From positions 1-52,951 of the forward strand of contig JBDTOI010000009.1 of assembly GCA_039933315.1 (NCBI GenBank): a stretch of 52,951 nt of DNA. Reading direction: 5' to 3'. Shown one piece after another: positions 40,752 through 49,099 of the stretch. The DNA comes from DASXRU01 sp039933315 (lineage in GTDB: Bacteria; Acidobacteriota; Blastocatellia; Pyrinomonadales; Pyrinomonadaceae). Position 1 is the first letter of the stretch; every line of letters starts with the position of its first letter. The translations under genes and the position numbers were made by a program. The notes below the pieces were generated by a model. It was not told the origin of the DNA. It did no database searches and saw only the letters and a program-made list of their open reading frames with translations.

Positions 40752-41354
40752 ATGTCGTACGATGATGAACAGACAAAGAAAAGCCGCGTGGTGGTAGAGA
40801 CTCCGACTGCGCGTCGTGAGGTAGTGCGCACTGAAACTGCGCGGGTGCCGGATCGGCGAGGCATGTCCAGCGGTGTGGTCGCCGCCCTGGTGATTGGTGC
40901 GGTCGCCCTGGTAACGATACTCTTTCTGTTTTTGATGAACCGGCAGACTGAGGACACTACCAACGCCAACGTGACACTGGCCTCGCAACCAACGCCACTG
41001 CCGCAGACCACGATTATCGAGCAGGCACCGCCCCAGCAGCAACCGCCCATAATCATTCAACAGCCGGCACCGGCGGCGCAGTCCGCTCCGATCATTGTGA
41101 CTCAGCCGGCGCCCAACAGTGGCGAGAGCAGACCGAGCGGGCCTGATGATTCGACTATTCAGTCAAACATTCAGAAGAGATTTTCCGACGATCAGACCCT
41201 TAATTCGCTTGGCCTGACTGCCATGGTGATTGACGGAAAAGTGACTCTCACGGGCACTGTCAAGACTGAGGCCCTGAAACGTCAGATTGAGAAGTTGGTG
41301 CGGGAAGTGCGAGGTGTGCGAGGCATCGACAACCAGATCTTAGTAATGGGTTAA
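40752..41354 (+). CDS. Membrane-anchored BON-domain protein
   Basis: A 200-residue protein. A cytosolic basic N-terminus (about 38 residues) is followed by one transmembrane helix (GVVAALVIGAVALVTILFLFLM). Next comes a Gln/Pro/Thr-rich linker (residues 75-135), and a C-terminal BON domain (STIQSNIQKRFSDDQTLNSL, VIDGKVTLTGTVKTEALKRQI, GIDNQILVM). BON domains bind phospholipid or envelope surfaces. AGGGAG lies about 11 bases before the ATG. A good terminator follows, so it is a single-gene unit. Confidence 0.87.
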   Translation: MSYDDEQTKKSRVVVETPTARREVVRTETARVPDRRGMSSGVVAALVIGAVALVTILFLFLMNRQTEDTTNANVTLASQPTPLPQTTIIEQAPPQQQPPIIIQQPAPAAQSAPIIVTQPAPNSGESRPSGPDDSTIQSNIQKRFSDDQTLNSLGLTAMVIDGKVTLTGTVKTEALKRQIEKLVREVRGVRGIDNQILVMG

Positions 41355-41386
41355 CCGCCCACTTGGTATTCACCCTCGCAACGAAG

Positions 41387-41426
41387 AAAGCATCGCGTCC
41401 GGTTAGGCCGTGCGCGATGCTTTTTT
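41387..41426 (+). terminator. Intrinsic terminator after the BON gene
   Basis: AGCATCGCG pairs with CGCGATGCT around a 15-base loop, directly followed by TTTTTT (41421-41426). It lies 33 bases after the BON stop, between two convergent genes. Confidence 0.88.
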
Positions 41427-41442
41427 ATTCCAACGAGTACTA

Positions 41443-41799
41443 TTACTGGCGGCGGCCCGAGCGGGCATTGTCGATCAGCGTGGCAAGCTGCGCCTTGACC
41501 CCTTCCGTCATCGTGGTAAAGCTGACCCCGAAACCGATCTGCGGATGAACATAAACCACCACGCCGCTGAGTGGAAGCCATTTGCCCAGGGCCATCTCGA
41601 TCTTGAAGTGAACCCTCTCGCCCACAACTATCTGGCCCAGCGACTCGACGTAACAACCGCTCATACTGATGTCGCTAATCCTCGATGAATAATTGCCGGA
41701 GTCGCTCTCCCACGCTACTTCCAGCGGCAAGGGCACGCGCTCTTCGCTTCTGCGATCTGGCGGAGGGTTTTCCCCTGGTTCCATTGCCTCGTTTTCCAT
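41443..41799 (-). CDS. PilZ domain protein
   Basis: 118 residues. The cyclic di-GMP-binding pattern is present: DRRSEERVPLPLEV with the R-x3-R motif, then ISDISMSGCYVES with D-x-S-x-x-G. Beta strands follow (VHFKIEMALGKWLPLSGVVVYVHPQIGFGVSF). It is a stand-alone c-di-GMP receptor that could act with the HD-GYP enzyme at 35524, though they are 6 kb apart. The upstream gap holds a family A REP-like element. Confidence 0.85.
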   Translation of the reverse strand: MENEAMEPGENPPPDRRSEERVPLPLEVAWESDSGNYSSRISDISMSGCYVESLGQIVVGERVHFKIEMALGKWLPLSGVVVYVHPQIGFGVSFTTMTEGVKAQLATLIDNARSGRRQ

Positions 41800-41955
41800 C
41801 CCAGGTCAATCCGGGGCAAAACTGATTCGATTAGGCGAACGCGCTGCTGGCAGCAGGCGAATCTCTCTGGCAATAATCGCCCGAATCCTAGCTTTATAAA
41901 CCCTTGCACGCAACAAATTTCTGAAACCATCGCTGCGCTTGTCGCGAGCTGCAGA

Positions 41956-42041
41956 TTGTAGGGGCGGCACTCCGTGGCCGCCCCTTATTGGTATTCAACG
42001 GTTGCGGAAAGAGGGGCGGCCACGGAGTGCCGCCCCTACAA
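41956..42041. repeat. Family A REP-like dyad supplying a stop codon
   Basis: The left arm begins at 41956 (TTGTAGGGGCGGCACTCCG), and the right arm ends at 42041 (CGGAGTGCCGCCCCTACAA). The TAG stop of the MFS gene (42036-42038, minus strand) lies inside the right arm, so the repeat provides the end of that gene. Confidence 0.9.
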
Positions 42042-43325
42042 CTGTTTCTCTGGGGCCTCGCGATAATTCAAAAGAGTCTTAGCCGCGAACATCGCGATGC
42101 CGACTGCGACCAGACAGCCGAGGCCGCCAAACACTACCGAGAGTTGCGCGCCCACCAACGCGGCCAGCGCCCCCGCTTCCAGTTCGCCCAATTGTGGTCC
42201 GCCCATGAAGAACATCATGTTGATTGAAGTCATGCGTCCGCGCAGGTAATCAGGCGTGGCCAGCTGCCGGATAGTCTGCCTCAGGATTGTGCTGACCGTG
42301 TCCGCCGCTCCGATTGTGCCCAGCATCAACAACGAGAACCAGAAAATGTGCGACAGACCGAAGGCGACCGTAGCGACCCCGAAAACCGCTATTGAACTCA
42401 GCAGGATCGCACCCTGGTGGCGCAGAGTTCCCAGACGCGCCATAAATATACCCGCAACAATCGCTCCTATGGCCGGCGCCGAGGCCAGCATCCCCAGTCC
42501 CTTCGCGCCAACGTGAAGGACCTCATCCGCAAAGATCGGTAACAGCGCCGTCGCGGAGGCGAAGAAGGTAGCAACAAAATCCAGGGTCATGGTCTGGACA
42601 ATAATCGGCGTCCGCCAAACAAATCTCAGACCTTCCTTAAGCGCAGCAAAGCTGACCGGTCTGGTCACGCTGTCTTCAACGCGTGGCACCTGTCCACTGG
42701 TTCGCATCAACAACAGCGCCACTATTACCGCCAAATAGGAAACTGCGTTTGCGCTGTAAATCATTGCGGGGCTGTAAACGGCCAGCAGCAATCCAGCCAG
42801 CGCCGGCCCGACCACCATTCCAATCTGGAACATCAACATGCTGAGACTGACCGCGTTGGGAAAGTCCTTTGCGGGAACTAGTCGCGGCATGAGGGCCTGG
42901 CGCGCCGGTATATCAAATGCTGTCGCGGCGGCCGCGGCGCCAGTCAGCAAATAGATGGGCCAAACGTTCGATACACCGGCAACGGTGATCAGGGCCAGCA
43001 ACCCGGCGCTTATCATCATCAAGCTCTGTGTTGCCAGCATGAGACGTTTTCGGTTGACCGCGTCGGCGACGACGCCCCCCAGAAGCGAGCACACGATGAT
43101 GGGAGCCCCGCGAAACAATCCTACTAAACCCAATGCGAAAGCCGATTTGGTTAAGAGATAGACGTGCCAGTTGATCGCCACCAGCTGCATCTGCGACCCG
43201 GTGACAGAGACAATCTGTCCCAGCCACAGCAGGCGGAAATCTCTATGACGGAGGGCGGGAAAAGACGAGCGCCGATTCTTGGAAGCTACCGGCTCCGGCG
43301 GAGGCTCAGGTTCGAATGCGGACAT
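42036..43325 (-). CDS. MFS transporter
   Basis: A 429-residue major-facilitator protein with twelve predicted helices. The first-loop motif is seen as GVVADAVNRKRLML in the 2-3 loop, and the chain opens FRLLWLGQIVSVTGSQMQLVAINWHVYLLT. It resembles the MFS_3 enterobactin-exporter-like group (COG0477/COG2814). The substrate is not known. Its stop codon falls within the family A repeat, so the original C-terminus may have been lost or replaced (last residues YREAPEKQL). The gene is alone; the lipid-amine locus lies upstream on the same strand. Confidence 0.9.
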   Translation of the reverse strand: MSAFEPEPPPEPVASKNRRSSFPALRHRDFRLLWLGQIVSVTGSQMQLVAINWHVYLLTKSAFALGLVGLFRGAPIIVCSLLGGVVADAVNRKRLMLATQSLMMISAGLLALITVAGVSNVWPIYLLTGAAAAATAFDIPARQALMPRLVPAKDFPNAVSLSMLMFQIGMVVGPALAGLLLAVYSPAMIYSANAVSYLAVIVALLLMRTSGQVPRVEDSVTRPVSFAALKEGLRFVWRTPIIVQTMTLDFVATFFASATALLPIFADEVLHVGAKGLGMLASAPAIGAIVAGIFMARLGTLRHQGAILLSSIAVFGVATVAFGLSHIFWFSLLMLGTIGAADTVSTILRQTIRQLATPDYLRGRMTSINMMFFMGGPQLGELEAGALAALVGAQLSVVFGGLGCLVAVGIAMFAAKTLLNYREAPEKQL

Positions 43326-43384
43326 CGGGAGAATACGTTAGCGGTTTACGCGGCAGGACTCAAACCCGAATATGCGTGGTGCGG

Positions 43385-46300
43385 TTACTGCGCGACTTGC
43401 ATGTCTTTGATTTTGGCAAACTCGCTGGCGACGGTATCGACGGCAAAGCGAATCTGTTCTTCGGTGTGGGTGCAGTTGATGAAGAAGCGCAGACGAGCTG
43501 CATGGTCCTCGACCGCGGGATAAATGATGGGCTGGACGTTAATGCCGCGATCAAGCAGGTTCTTTGACAGGAGTATGCACTGGAAAGAATCGCCCACAAT
43601 CACCGGTACGACCGGTGAATCCACGCAGGTGCCGTTATTGAGCCCGCGCTCGTGCGCCAAACGGAGGAAAAGTTTGGCGCGGTCGTGCAATTGAGCCACG
43701 CGTTCCGGTTCGGCCTTAAGCACGCGCAGAGCGGCCAGGGCGGCGGCGGCGTTTGGCGGCGAAATGCCGACACTGTAAACGAAGCCGGAGGCAAAGTACT
43801 TGAGATACTCCACCACTGCGCGGCCGCCGGCGATGTAACCGCCACAGCTGGCAAAGGACTTGCTGAGCGTTCCCATCCAAAGATCCACGTCTGCCGGATT
43901 CACCTTGAAATACTCGCCCAGGCCCCGTCCATGTTCGCCCAGGACACCGATGGAGTGGGCTTCATCAATCATCAAAAGGGCTTTGTGGCGCTGCTTCACT
44001 TCGATGAAACGCGGCAGGTCGGGAATGTCCCCGTCCATGCTGTACACGCCTTCGATGACGATCAGCACTCGTTTGAAGCGGCGGCGTTGTTCGGTGAGCA
44101 AGTCATCCAGCGCCTGCCAATCGTTGTGCGGAAAAGGAAGGCTGCGCGCGCCGGACAAAGTGCATCCCTGGTGCACGCTGTCATGACTGAACGCGTCGTA
44201 GAGAATCAGATCGTTAGCACCACACAGAGTGCCAATCGTAGTCACGTTGGCAGTATGCCCGCCAATGTAAACAATGCAGTCTTCCGTGCCAATCAATTCA
44301 GCCAGGCCAATCTCCAGTTCGCGATGGAAAGGTCGTTCGCCCGAAGCAATGCGGCTGGCCGACACTGACGTGCCATAGTTATCAATCGCTTCCTTGGCGG
44401 CTTTCGAAACTTCCGGGTCGCCGGACATGCCCAGGTAGTTATAGGCGGAAAAGTTTATACACTCCTGCCCGGCGATGGTGGTCGTATTGGGCGTGATGCG
44501 TTCGTTAACTTTGAAATAAGGATTGCCGCCGCCAAGTTCGACCGCGCCCATCAACTGCTTCAGGTTCAGGTATTCCGGAAACAACTCAAAGTTGTAGAGC
44601 TCGGGCGGGATCTCTTCAAAGTTCTCAGTGGCATCCGGCCCTTTCGCTAAATGTTCGGAAAGGCTGGCAATCGTCGGATGGTCCCAAAGCAGGTTGGGCG
44701 AAAGACGCCGTCCCAGCCAATCCTCCATTTCACTGGAGAGACTCACCGCGGCTACTGAATCCAGACCGTAACTGGCGAATGGTTCGTCGGTGCGCAGATC
44801 CCTGGGCTCGACTTTAAGACGTTCAGCCAGGTTTGCGATCAACCATGCCTCAATGGTCTCCGCGTTCGGGTAATCCCGTTGCGGAGTTGGAGGTGGCGTT
44901 GTAGCAGCCTTTTTGCCGCCGGCGCCGTTCTGATGAATTTCGCCGTCCGCCGATTTCTCGCTCCAGGCGCCGACGACCGCCAGGCCGCCGTTCAGAAAAC
45001 TGGTGCGACAGGCATGACGCTGAATCTTGCCGCTGGAAGTCTTTGGCATACCGCCGGTTTTAATCAGCGTCACCGCGTGCACGCGCAGGTCGTAATGCTC
45101 GGCGATAGCTTGCCGGATGGCGCCGATCACGGCCCCCGAATCAAGATTTCGCAGATGCTGGCGTTCGACCTCCTGCGCAACAATCAAATGTTCCGCTCCA
45201 TTTACGTCGACGGAAAAAGCGGCGCCGCCCCCGGGGCGCAGGGATGGATGGCTCTGTTCGACCGTTAACTCGATATCGTGCGGATAATAATTCCGACCCC
45301 GGATAATTATCAGGTCCTTCATGCGCCCGGTGACGAATAACTCACCGTCCTGCATAAAACCGACATCGCCTGTGCGCAAAAACGGCCCTTCGCCAGACCC
45401 GGCCAGGTAGGCCCGAAAAGTGTGCGCCGTCTCCTCGGGACGGTTCCAGTAACCCACGCCCACGCTGGGTCCGGTCACCCAGATTTCGCCAATGTTGCCG
45501 TTCTGGCATCTGGCGTTGGTATTGGGATCAACGACGGCGATTTGTTGTCCCGTAATATCCCCGCCGCATCCCACCAGTGTTCGCGCTGTCTCGTCGTGGT
45601 CCTGGGAGGGAACGACCTTGTTTTGTTCCAGGGGCTCTCGTTCGAAGGTGCGAACCACGGGCGCCTTTTGTTTCAAGCCCCCTGAGACGATCAGGGTTCC
45701 TTCAGCCAGTCCATAACACGGATAGAAAGCCTCGCGCCGGAACCCACAGGGGCCAAACTTTGCTACGAAACGTTCCAGGGTGGCGTTGCGTACCGGTTCC
45801 GCGCCATTGAAGGCCAGGTCCCAGCTACTCAAATCCAGGCCCTGCAACTGATCGTCGCTAATCCGGCGCACGCAGAGATCGTAAGCGAAGTTCGGACCGC
45901 CGCTGCTGGTGGCCTTCGTGCGCGTAATGGTTTGCAACCATCGTAGCGGGCGCTGCAGAAAGGCATAGGGCGACATCAAGGTCACATGAAAGCCTGAATA
46001 AAGCGGCTGCAACACACCGCCGATCAAACCCATGTCGTGATAGGGCGGCAGCCAGACCATACCGCGGCTATCGGGCGTATGTTGGAAGCACTCGCGAATC
46101 AGCGACAGGTTGTGCAGCACATTCGCGTGGCTGAGCATCACGCCTTTGGGCGCCATCGTCGAGCCCGACGTGTATTGAATAAATGCCAGGGTCTCGTCTT
46201 TCAGACCCGGGTCCTGCCATGAGTCTGCGATGCCATTGGTAATGTCGTCGGTAGTTAGCCAACGCAAAGCTTCCAGATCGGGAAATTGATCCAGTTGTCG

Positions 46301-46693
46301 CCGCACGCTGGTGAGCACGGAAGTGGCCGTAAGTATTAATGTCGCCTGGGCATCCGCCACAATTGCCTGCAGCCGCCGCAGCGACTGGTTGGGCCGGGGC
46401 GGATAGGCCGGCACTGCGATCACCCCGGCGTAAAGGCAGCCAAAGAATGCGGCCACATAGTCGAGCCCCGGTTGGTATATGAGCAGTGCGCGTTCGCCGG
46501 GCTTTGCCAGCGATTGCAGGGTGGCGCCGATGGTGCGGGCTTTGTGATCGAGTTCGCTGTAATTGAAATGGGAAACGTCTTCTTCGCCGTCAATCAGGAA
46601 GCTGTAGGCAGGCCGGTCCGGCTGCTCCACGGCGCGGGCACGAAGCAGACTAACCAGTGTGCGTGATTGGGCCGAACCGGTTGAAAAACTCAC
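43385..46693 (-). CDS. FAAL-ACP-alpha-oxoamine synthase fusion
   Basis: About 1102 residues from a GTG at 46693 with GGAGGG 10 bases upstream; a TTG at 46702 is also possible. Residues 1-585 are a fatty acyl-AMP ligase (FIQYTSGSTMAPKGVMLSH, SSGGPNFAYDL, TGDVGFMQDGELFVTGR). Residues 610-695 form an acyl carrier domain with Ser646 in ASYGLDSVAAVSL for phosphopantetheine. Residues 720-1102 are a PLP alpha-oxoamine synthase (SAYNYLGMSG, YGTSVSASRIASGERP, MIDEAHSIGVLG, PLP Lys945 in GTLSKSFASCGG), as in KBL, Spt and PigH. Inferred action: activate a fatty acid, tether it, condense it with an amino acid and release CO2 to give an aminoketone. Confidence 0.92.
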   Translation of the reverse strand: MSFSTGSAQSRTLVSLLRARAVEQPDRPAYSFLIDGEEDVSHFNYSELDHKARTIGATLQSLAKPGERALLIYQPGLDYVAAFFGCLYAGVIAVPAYPPRPNQSLRRLQAIVADAQATLILTATSVLTSVRRQLDQFPDLEALRWLTTDDITNGIADSWQDPGLKDETLAFIQYTSGSTMAPKGVMLSHANVLHNLSLIRECFQHTPDSRGMVWLPPYHDMGLIGGVLQPLYSGFHVTLMSPYAFLQRPLRWLQTITRTKATSSGGPNFAYDLCVRRISDDQLQGLDLSSWDLAFNGAEPVRNATLERFVAKFGPCGFRREAFYPCYGLAEGTLIVSGGLKQKAPVVRTFEREPLEQNKVVPSQDHDETARTLVGCGGDITGQQIAVVDPNTNARCQNGNIGEIWVTGPSVGVGYWNRPEETAHTFRAYLAGSGEGPFLRTGDVGFMQDGELFVTGRMKDLIIIRGRNYYPHDIELTVEQSHPSLRPGGGAAFSVDVNGAEHLIVAQEVERQHLRNLDSGAVIGAIRQAIAEHYDLRVHAVTLIKTGGMPKTSSGKIQRHACRTSFLNGGLAVVGAWSEKSADGEIHQNGAGGKKAATTPPPTPQRDYPNAETIEAWLIANLAERLKVEPRDLRTDEPFASYGLDSVAAVSLSSEMEDWLGRRLSPNLLWDHPTIASLSEHLAKGPDATENFEEIPPELYNFELFPEYLNLKQLMGAVELGGGNPYFKVNERITPNTTTIAGQECINFSAYNYLGMSGDPEVSKAAKEAIDNYGTSVSASRIASGERPFHRELEIGLAELIGTEDCIVYIGGHTANVTTIGTLCGANDLILYDAFSHDSVHQGCTLSGARSLPFPHNDWQALDDLLTEQRRRFKRVLIVIEGVYSMDGDIPDLPRFIEVKQRHKALLMIDEAHSIGVLGEHGRGLGEYFKVNPADVDLWMGTLSKSFASCGGYIAGGRAVVEYLKYFASGFVYSVGISPPNAAAALAALRVLKAEPERVAQLHDRAKLFLRLAHERGLNNGTCVDSPVVPVIVGDSFQCILLSKNLLDRGINVQPIIYPAVEDHAARLRFFINCTHTEEQIRFAVDTVASEFAKIKDMQVAQ

Positions 46694-47217
46694 GAAATGC
46701 AAACCCTCCGGATAAATAAGGTCAATTCACCCACGCAAAAAGATATGCAGTCAGCCAATCGACCAGCTCTTACAATCTTCCCTGGAAGTTTTCTCTTCTG
46801 AACGAGGTGTAGATGAAGCTATCTCGGGCTCAACCAAAACGATTCCTCGGCTTCAGGGGCTATGAGGAAATCACTTTTGACTCAAAGTGTCGTAGAACCC
46901 CACGAATCTCTAAAAAGGCGTCAGCACAGTATTACTCAAGCGCCAATTATGTCAAATGGAAACTGCCCCGGAGCAATACCCCCGATCCCCCCAGATTTGA
47001 CATTCCCAGCGTCTCCAGATTAGTCTACGCCGCACGTATTTTTAAGGACGAGACCTCATCTCCGCTTGATGATTACTGAGTCTCGAAGGTAAGAACTGTA
47101 TCTCGAAGCGTGAATTCCCTAAACAAGTCGGGGCCTTGCTAACCAGGCGCACGTAAGAGGAAACCTGGGGTAGTTTTGCGATCACAAAAGCCAAACCGAA
47201 TCGATAAGGAAACTTAA
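46694..47217. other. Divergent control region of the lipid-amine locus
   Basis: A 520-base gap between the FAAL fusion (minus) and acyl-CoA dehydrogenase (plus) genes. A perfect TTGACA at 46997-47002 is followed 18 bases later by a weak TAGTCT, a possible promoter for the plus side. No dyad element of the word-repeat class is present here, unlike most gaps. A frame of 88 codons at 46813 has no support as a gene. Confidence 0.4.
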
Positions 47218-48465
47218 ATGCCACTAAACCTAACGGGCATCGCCATAGATAAGGAAGCGGCCGATTGGAAGCGCCTGGCGAATAAGCTGGCGACTGAAGT
47301 GCTGGCGCCAACAGCAGCGGAAACTGATAAGACAGGCACATTCCCTGAGAACAACATCAAGGTTCTCGGCGAAAACCGTTTGATGGGGTTGATGGTCCCA
47401 CCGGAGAAAGGGGGGCCCGGCGGCAACATTAAGACTACCTGTCTGGTGATCGAGGAGCTGGCTCAGGGCTGCGCTTCCACCGCTATGGTCTACACCATGC
47501 ACATGAGCACGGTGCCCATGATTGCCGCGCTCGCCCAGGACGGACAGGTTGACGAAATTCTGAAGCCAATAGTGGAAGGCAAGCGACTGAACGCCCTGGC
47601 TATGAGCGAACCCGGATCGGGGAATCGGCTTTGGCACATGGACAGCTTCGCGCAAAAAGACGGCGACGACCACTACATCATCGATTCTTTCAAATCGTTT
47701 TCCACCAGCACCGGCCACTGTGATTTTTACGTTGTTCCCCTCCGCGCTAATGGGGAAGTTGGTCCCAACGATCTGAGCCTCTTTGTCATCGACGGCAAGG
47801 ATCCCCAGGTCAAAGGAATCGGTACCTGGGACGGAATGGGAATGCGCGGGAATTCCAGCACGCCCGTTCATTTCGACAAAGTGCGCGTCCCGGCCTCACG
47901 ACGTCTGGGTAGCGAAACGTGCGGGTTTTCGATGTTGTTCTCCTACTCGCTGCCTATGTACCAGGTGGGTCTGGCTACGGTTTATCTGGGTATTGCGCAG
48001 GCGGCTTATGACACGGCGGTGGCGCACGTGAAGAAGCGAATCCATTCGGATACCGGCGCCTCCCTGGCCAAAGTGGAAACGGTGCAGCGGTACGTCGCCG
48101 AGATGAAAGTGCGTCTCGATCAGACTCGCTATATGATCTATCGGGTGGCGCAAATGTCGGATAACGCGCTGGTGCTGTTCGATGAGCTGAACGAAGCCGA
48201 TCTGCTGGATGAAGTAGTGCGCGCCAATCCGGACGATCCTTTCTTCATTGATATCGCAATGATCAAGGTCTCGGCCTGCGAAATGGCCATCGACGTCACC
48301 AGCAAAGCCCTGCAGGTCTGCGGCGGCACGGCATACAAGCGCGGCCATCCCTGCGAACGTCATTACCGAGATGCGCGCGCCGGGTCGGTGATGGCGCCCA
48401 GCGATGACGCCTTGAAGTTAATTATGGGCCGCCAGATACTGGGGATCGAACAGCCCTGGGAGTGA
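47218..48465 (+). CDS. Acyl-CoA dehydrogenase family protein
   Basis: A 415-residue flavoprotein. Landmarks are MVPPEKGGPGGN, the MSEPGSGN flavin/substrate segment, KSFSTSTGHCDFYVV, and WDGMGMRGNSSTPVHFDKVRVP. The C-terminal domain runs QVCGGTAYKRGHPCERHYRDARAGSVMAPSDD. The catalytic-base position is not evident to me by eye. AAGGA is 7 bases before the ATG. Beside the FAAL fusion and the aminotransferase-reductase it may desaturate an acyl chain bound to CoA or ACP, as TamP does in tambjamine fatty-amine synthesis. The next gene follows after an AATCCGA-word dyad. Confidence 0.9.
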   Translation: MPLNLTGIAIDKEAADWKRLANKLATEVLAPTAAETDKTGTFPENNIKVLGENRLMGLMVPPEKGGPGGNIKTTCLVIEELAQGCASTAMVYTMHMSTVPMIAALAQDGQVDEILKPIVEGKRLNALAMSEPGSGNRLWHMDSFAQKDGDDHYIIDSFKSFSTSTGHCDFYVVPLRANGEVGPNDLSLFVIDGKDPQVKGIGTWDGMGMRGNSSTPVHFDKVRVPASRRLGSETCGFSMLFSYSLPMYQVGLATVYLGIAQAAYDTAVAHVKKRIHSDTGASLAKVETVQRYVAEMKVRLDQTRYMIYRVAQMSDNALVLFDELNEADLLDEVVRANPDDPFFIDIAMIKVSACEMAIDVTSKALQVCGGTAYKRGHPCERHYRDARAGSVMAPSDDALKLIMGRQILGIEQPWE

Positions 48466-48589
48466 TCCGATTTCGGATTTCGGATTTCGGAATTTAGGAG
48501 GAACCCCCGGTTACGTAGGGCGAATCTCTTTCGAAAACCAGCTACTGGAGCGACCGAAATCCGCAATCCGAATTCCGCAATCCGAAATA
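48466..48589. repeat. AATCCGA-word dyad in the lipid-amine operon
   Basis: The left arm (48466-48495: ccgattt, cggattt repeats) starts at the base after the dehydrogenase stop. The right arm (48553-48589) has cgaaatc, cgcaatc and cgaattc. It is the same family as 6509-6703. It separates the dehydrogenase from the SCP2-like gene. Confidence 0.85.
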
Positions 48590-48618
48590 CTTAGCCGAAA
48601 GAAAAGTTGGAATACCAT

Positions 48619-48987
48619 ATGACACCAGCACAACACACCACTCTCGCCGCTTGTCTGAATGCATTCCAGAAAACGTTCAATGACAACGCCCGCGTGAAGA
48701 AGCTGATTAAGAATTGGAAACGTTCCATTATCGTTGATGCCACTGACACCGGCGCAGTGATGACCATGGTGATCGACGAACTGTTGATGAACGACGTCAA
48801 GGAAGGCGCGCACCCTGACGAAGACTACCCGATTCATCTTCAGGGTTCGCAGGAGACGCTAATCAAGATCTTTTCCGGCGACTACAACCCCGCCCACGCC
48901 TTGATTGATGGCGCCCTGGCGGTCTTTTCCAACGAAAAAGACAAGGTGAAGCTGGAGGCCATCACCATGGTCATCTGGGGAATGTAA
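48619..48987 (+). CDS. SCP2-like lipid carrier protein
   Basis: 122 residues from the ATG at 48619 (a TTG at 48607 is also open). The C-terminal half is the sterol-carrier fold: PIHLQGSQETLIKIFSGDYNPAHALIDGALAVFSNEKDKVKLEAI, equivalent to the SCP2 pattern G-x-x-E-x-L-x-x-x-x-S-G-x-x-x-P-x-x-A-x-x-x-G. SCP2 domains bind fatty acids, acyl-CoAs or sterols. Its N-terminal part (AFQKTFNDNARVKKLIKNWKRSI) supports an SCP2 fold with a modified start. Set between an acyl-CoA dehydrogenase and an amino-acid permease, it may carry the lipid intermediate. Confidence 0.75.
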   Translation: MTPAQHTTLAACLNAFQKTFNDNARVKKLIKNWKRSIIVDATDTGAVMTMVIDELLMNDVKEGAHPDEDYPIHLQGSQETLIKIFSGDYNPAHALIDGALAVFSNEKDKVKLEAITMVIWGM

Positions 48988-49002
48988 CTCGGCAGCCCAA
49001 GC

Positions 49003-49070
49003 GGTCCACAGATTACCCGGATTACACAGATAGGGTTAAGCATCTGCAGAATCTGTGTAATCTGCGGACT
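49003..49070 (+). repeat. ACACAGATT-word hairpin before the permease
   Basis: GTCCACAGATTACCCGG and ATTACACAGAT (49003-49031) pair with ATCTGTGTAATCTGCGGAC (49051-49069). TTTTT follows directly (49070-49074), so it could attenuate transcription inside the operon. It belongs with 4189-4311. Confidence 0.8.
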
Positions 49071-49099
49071 TTTTCATTAATCGGCAATCCCCTTACCGC

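Noticed and set aside
46813..47079. 88-codon frame in the divergent control region
   Set aside because: No ribosome site, odd composition and no family. Treated as intergenic.
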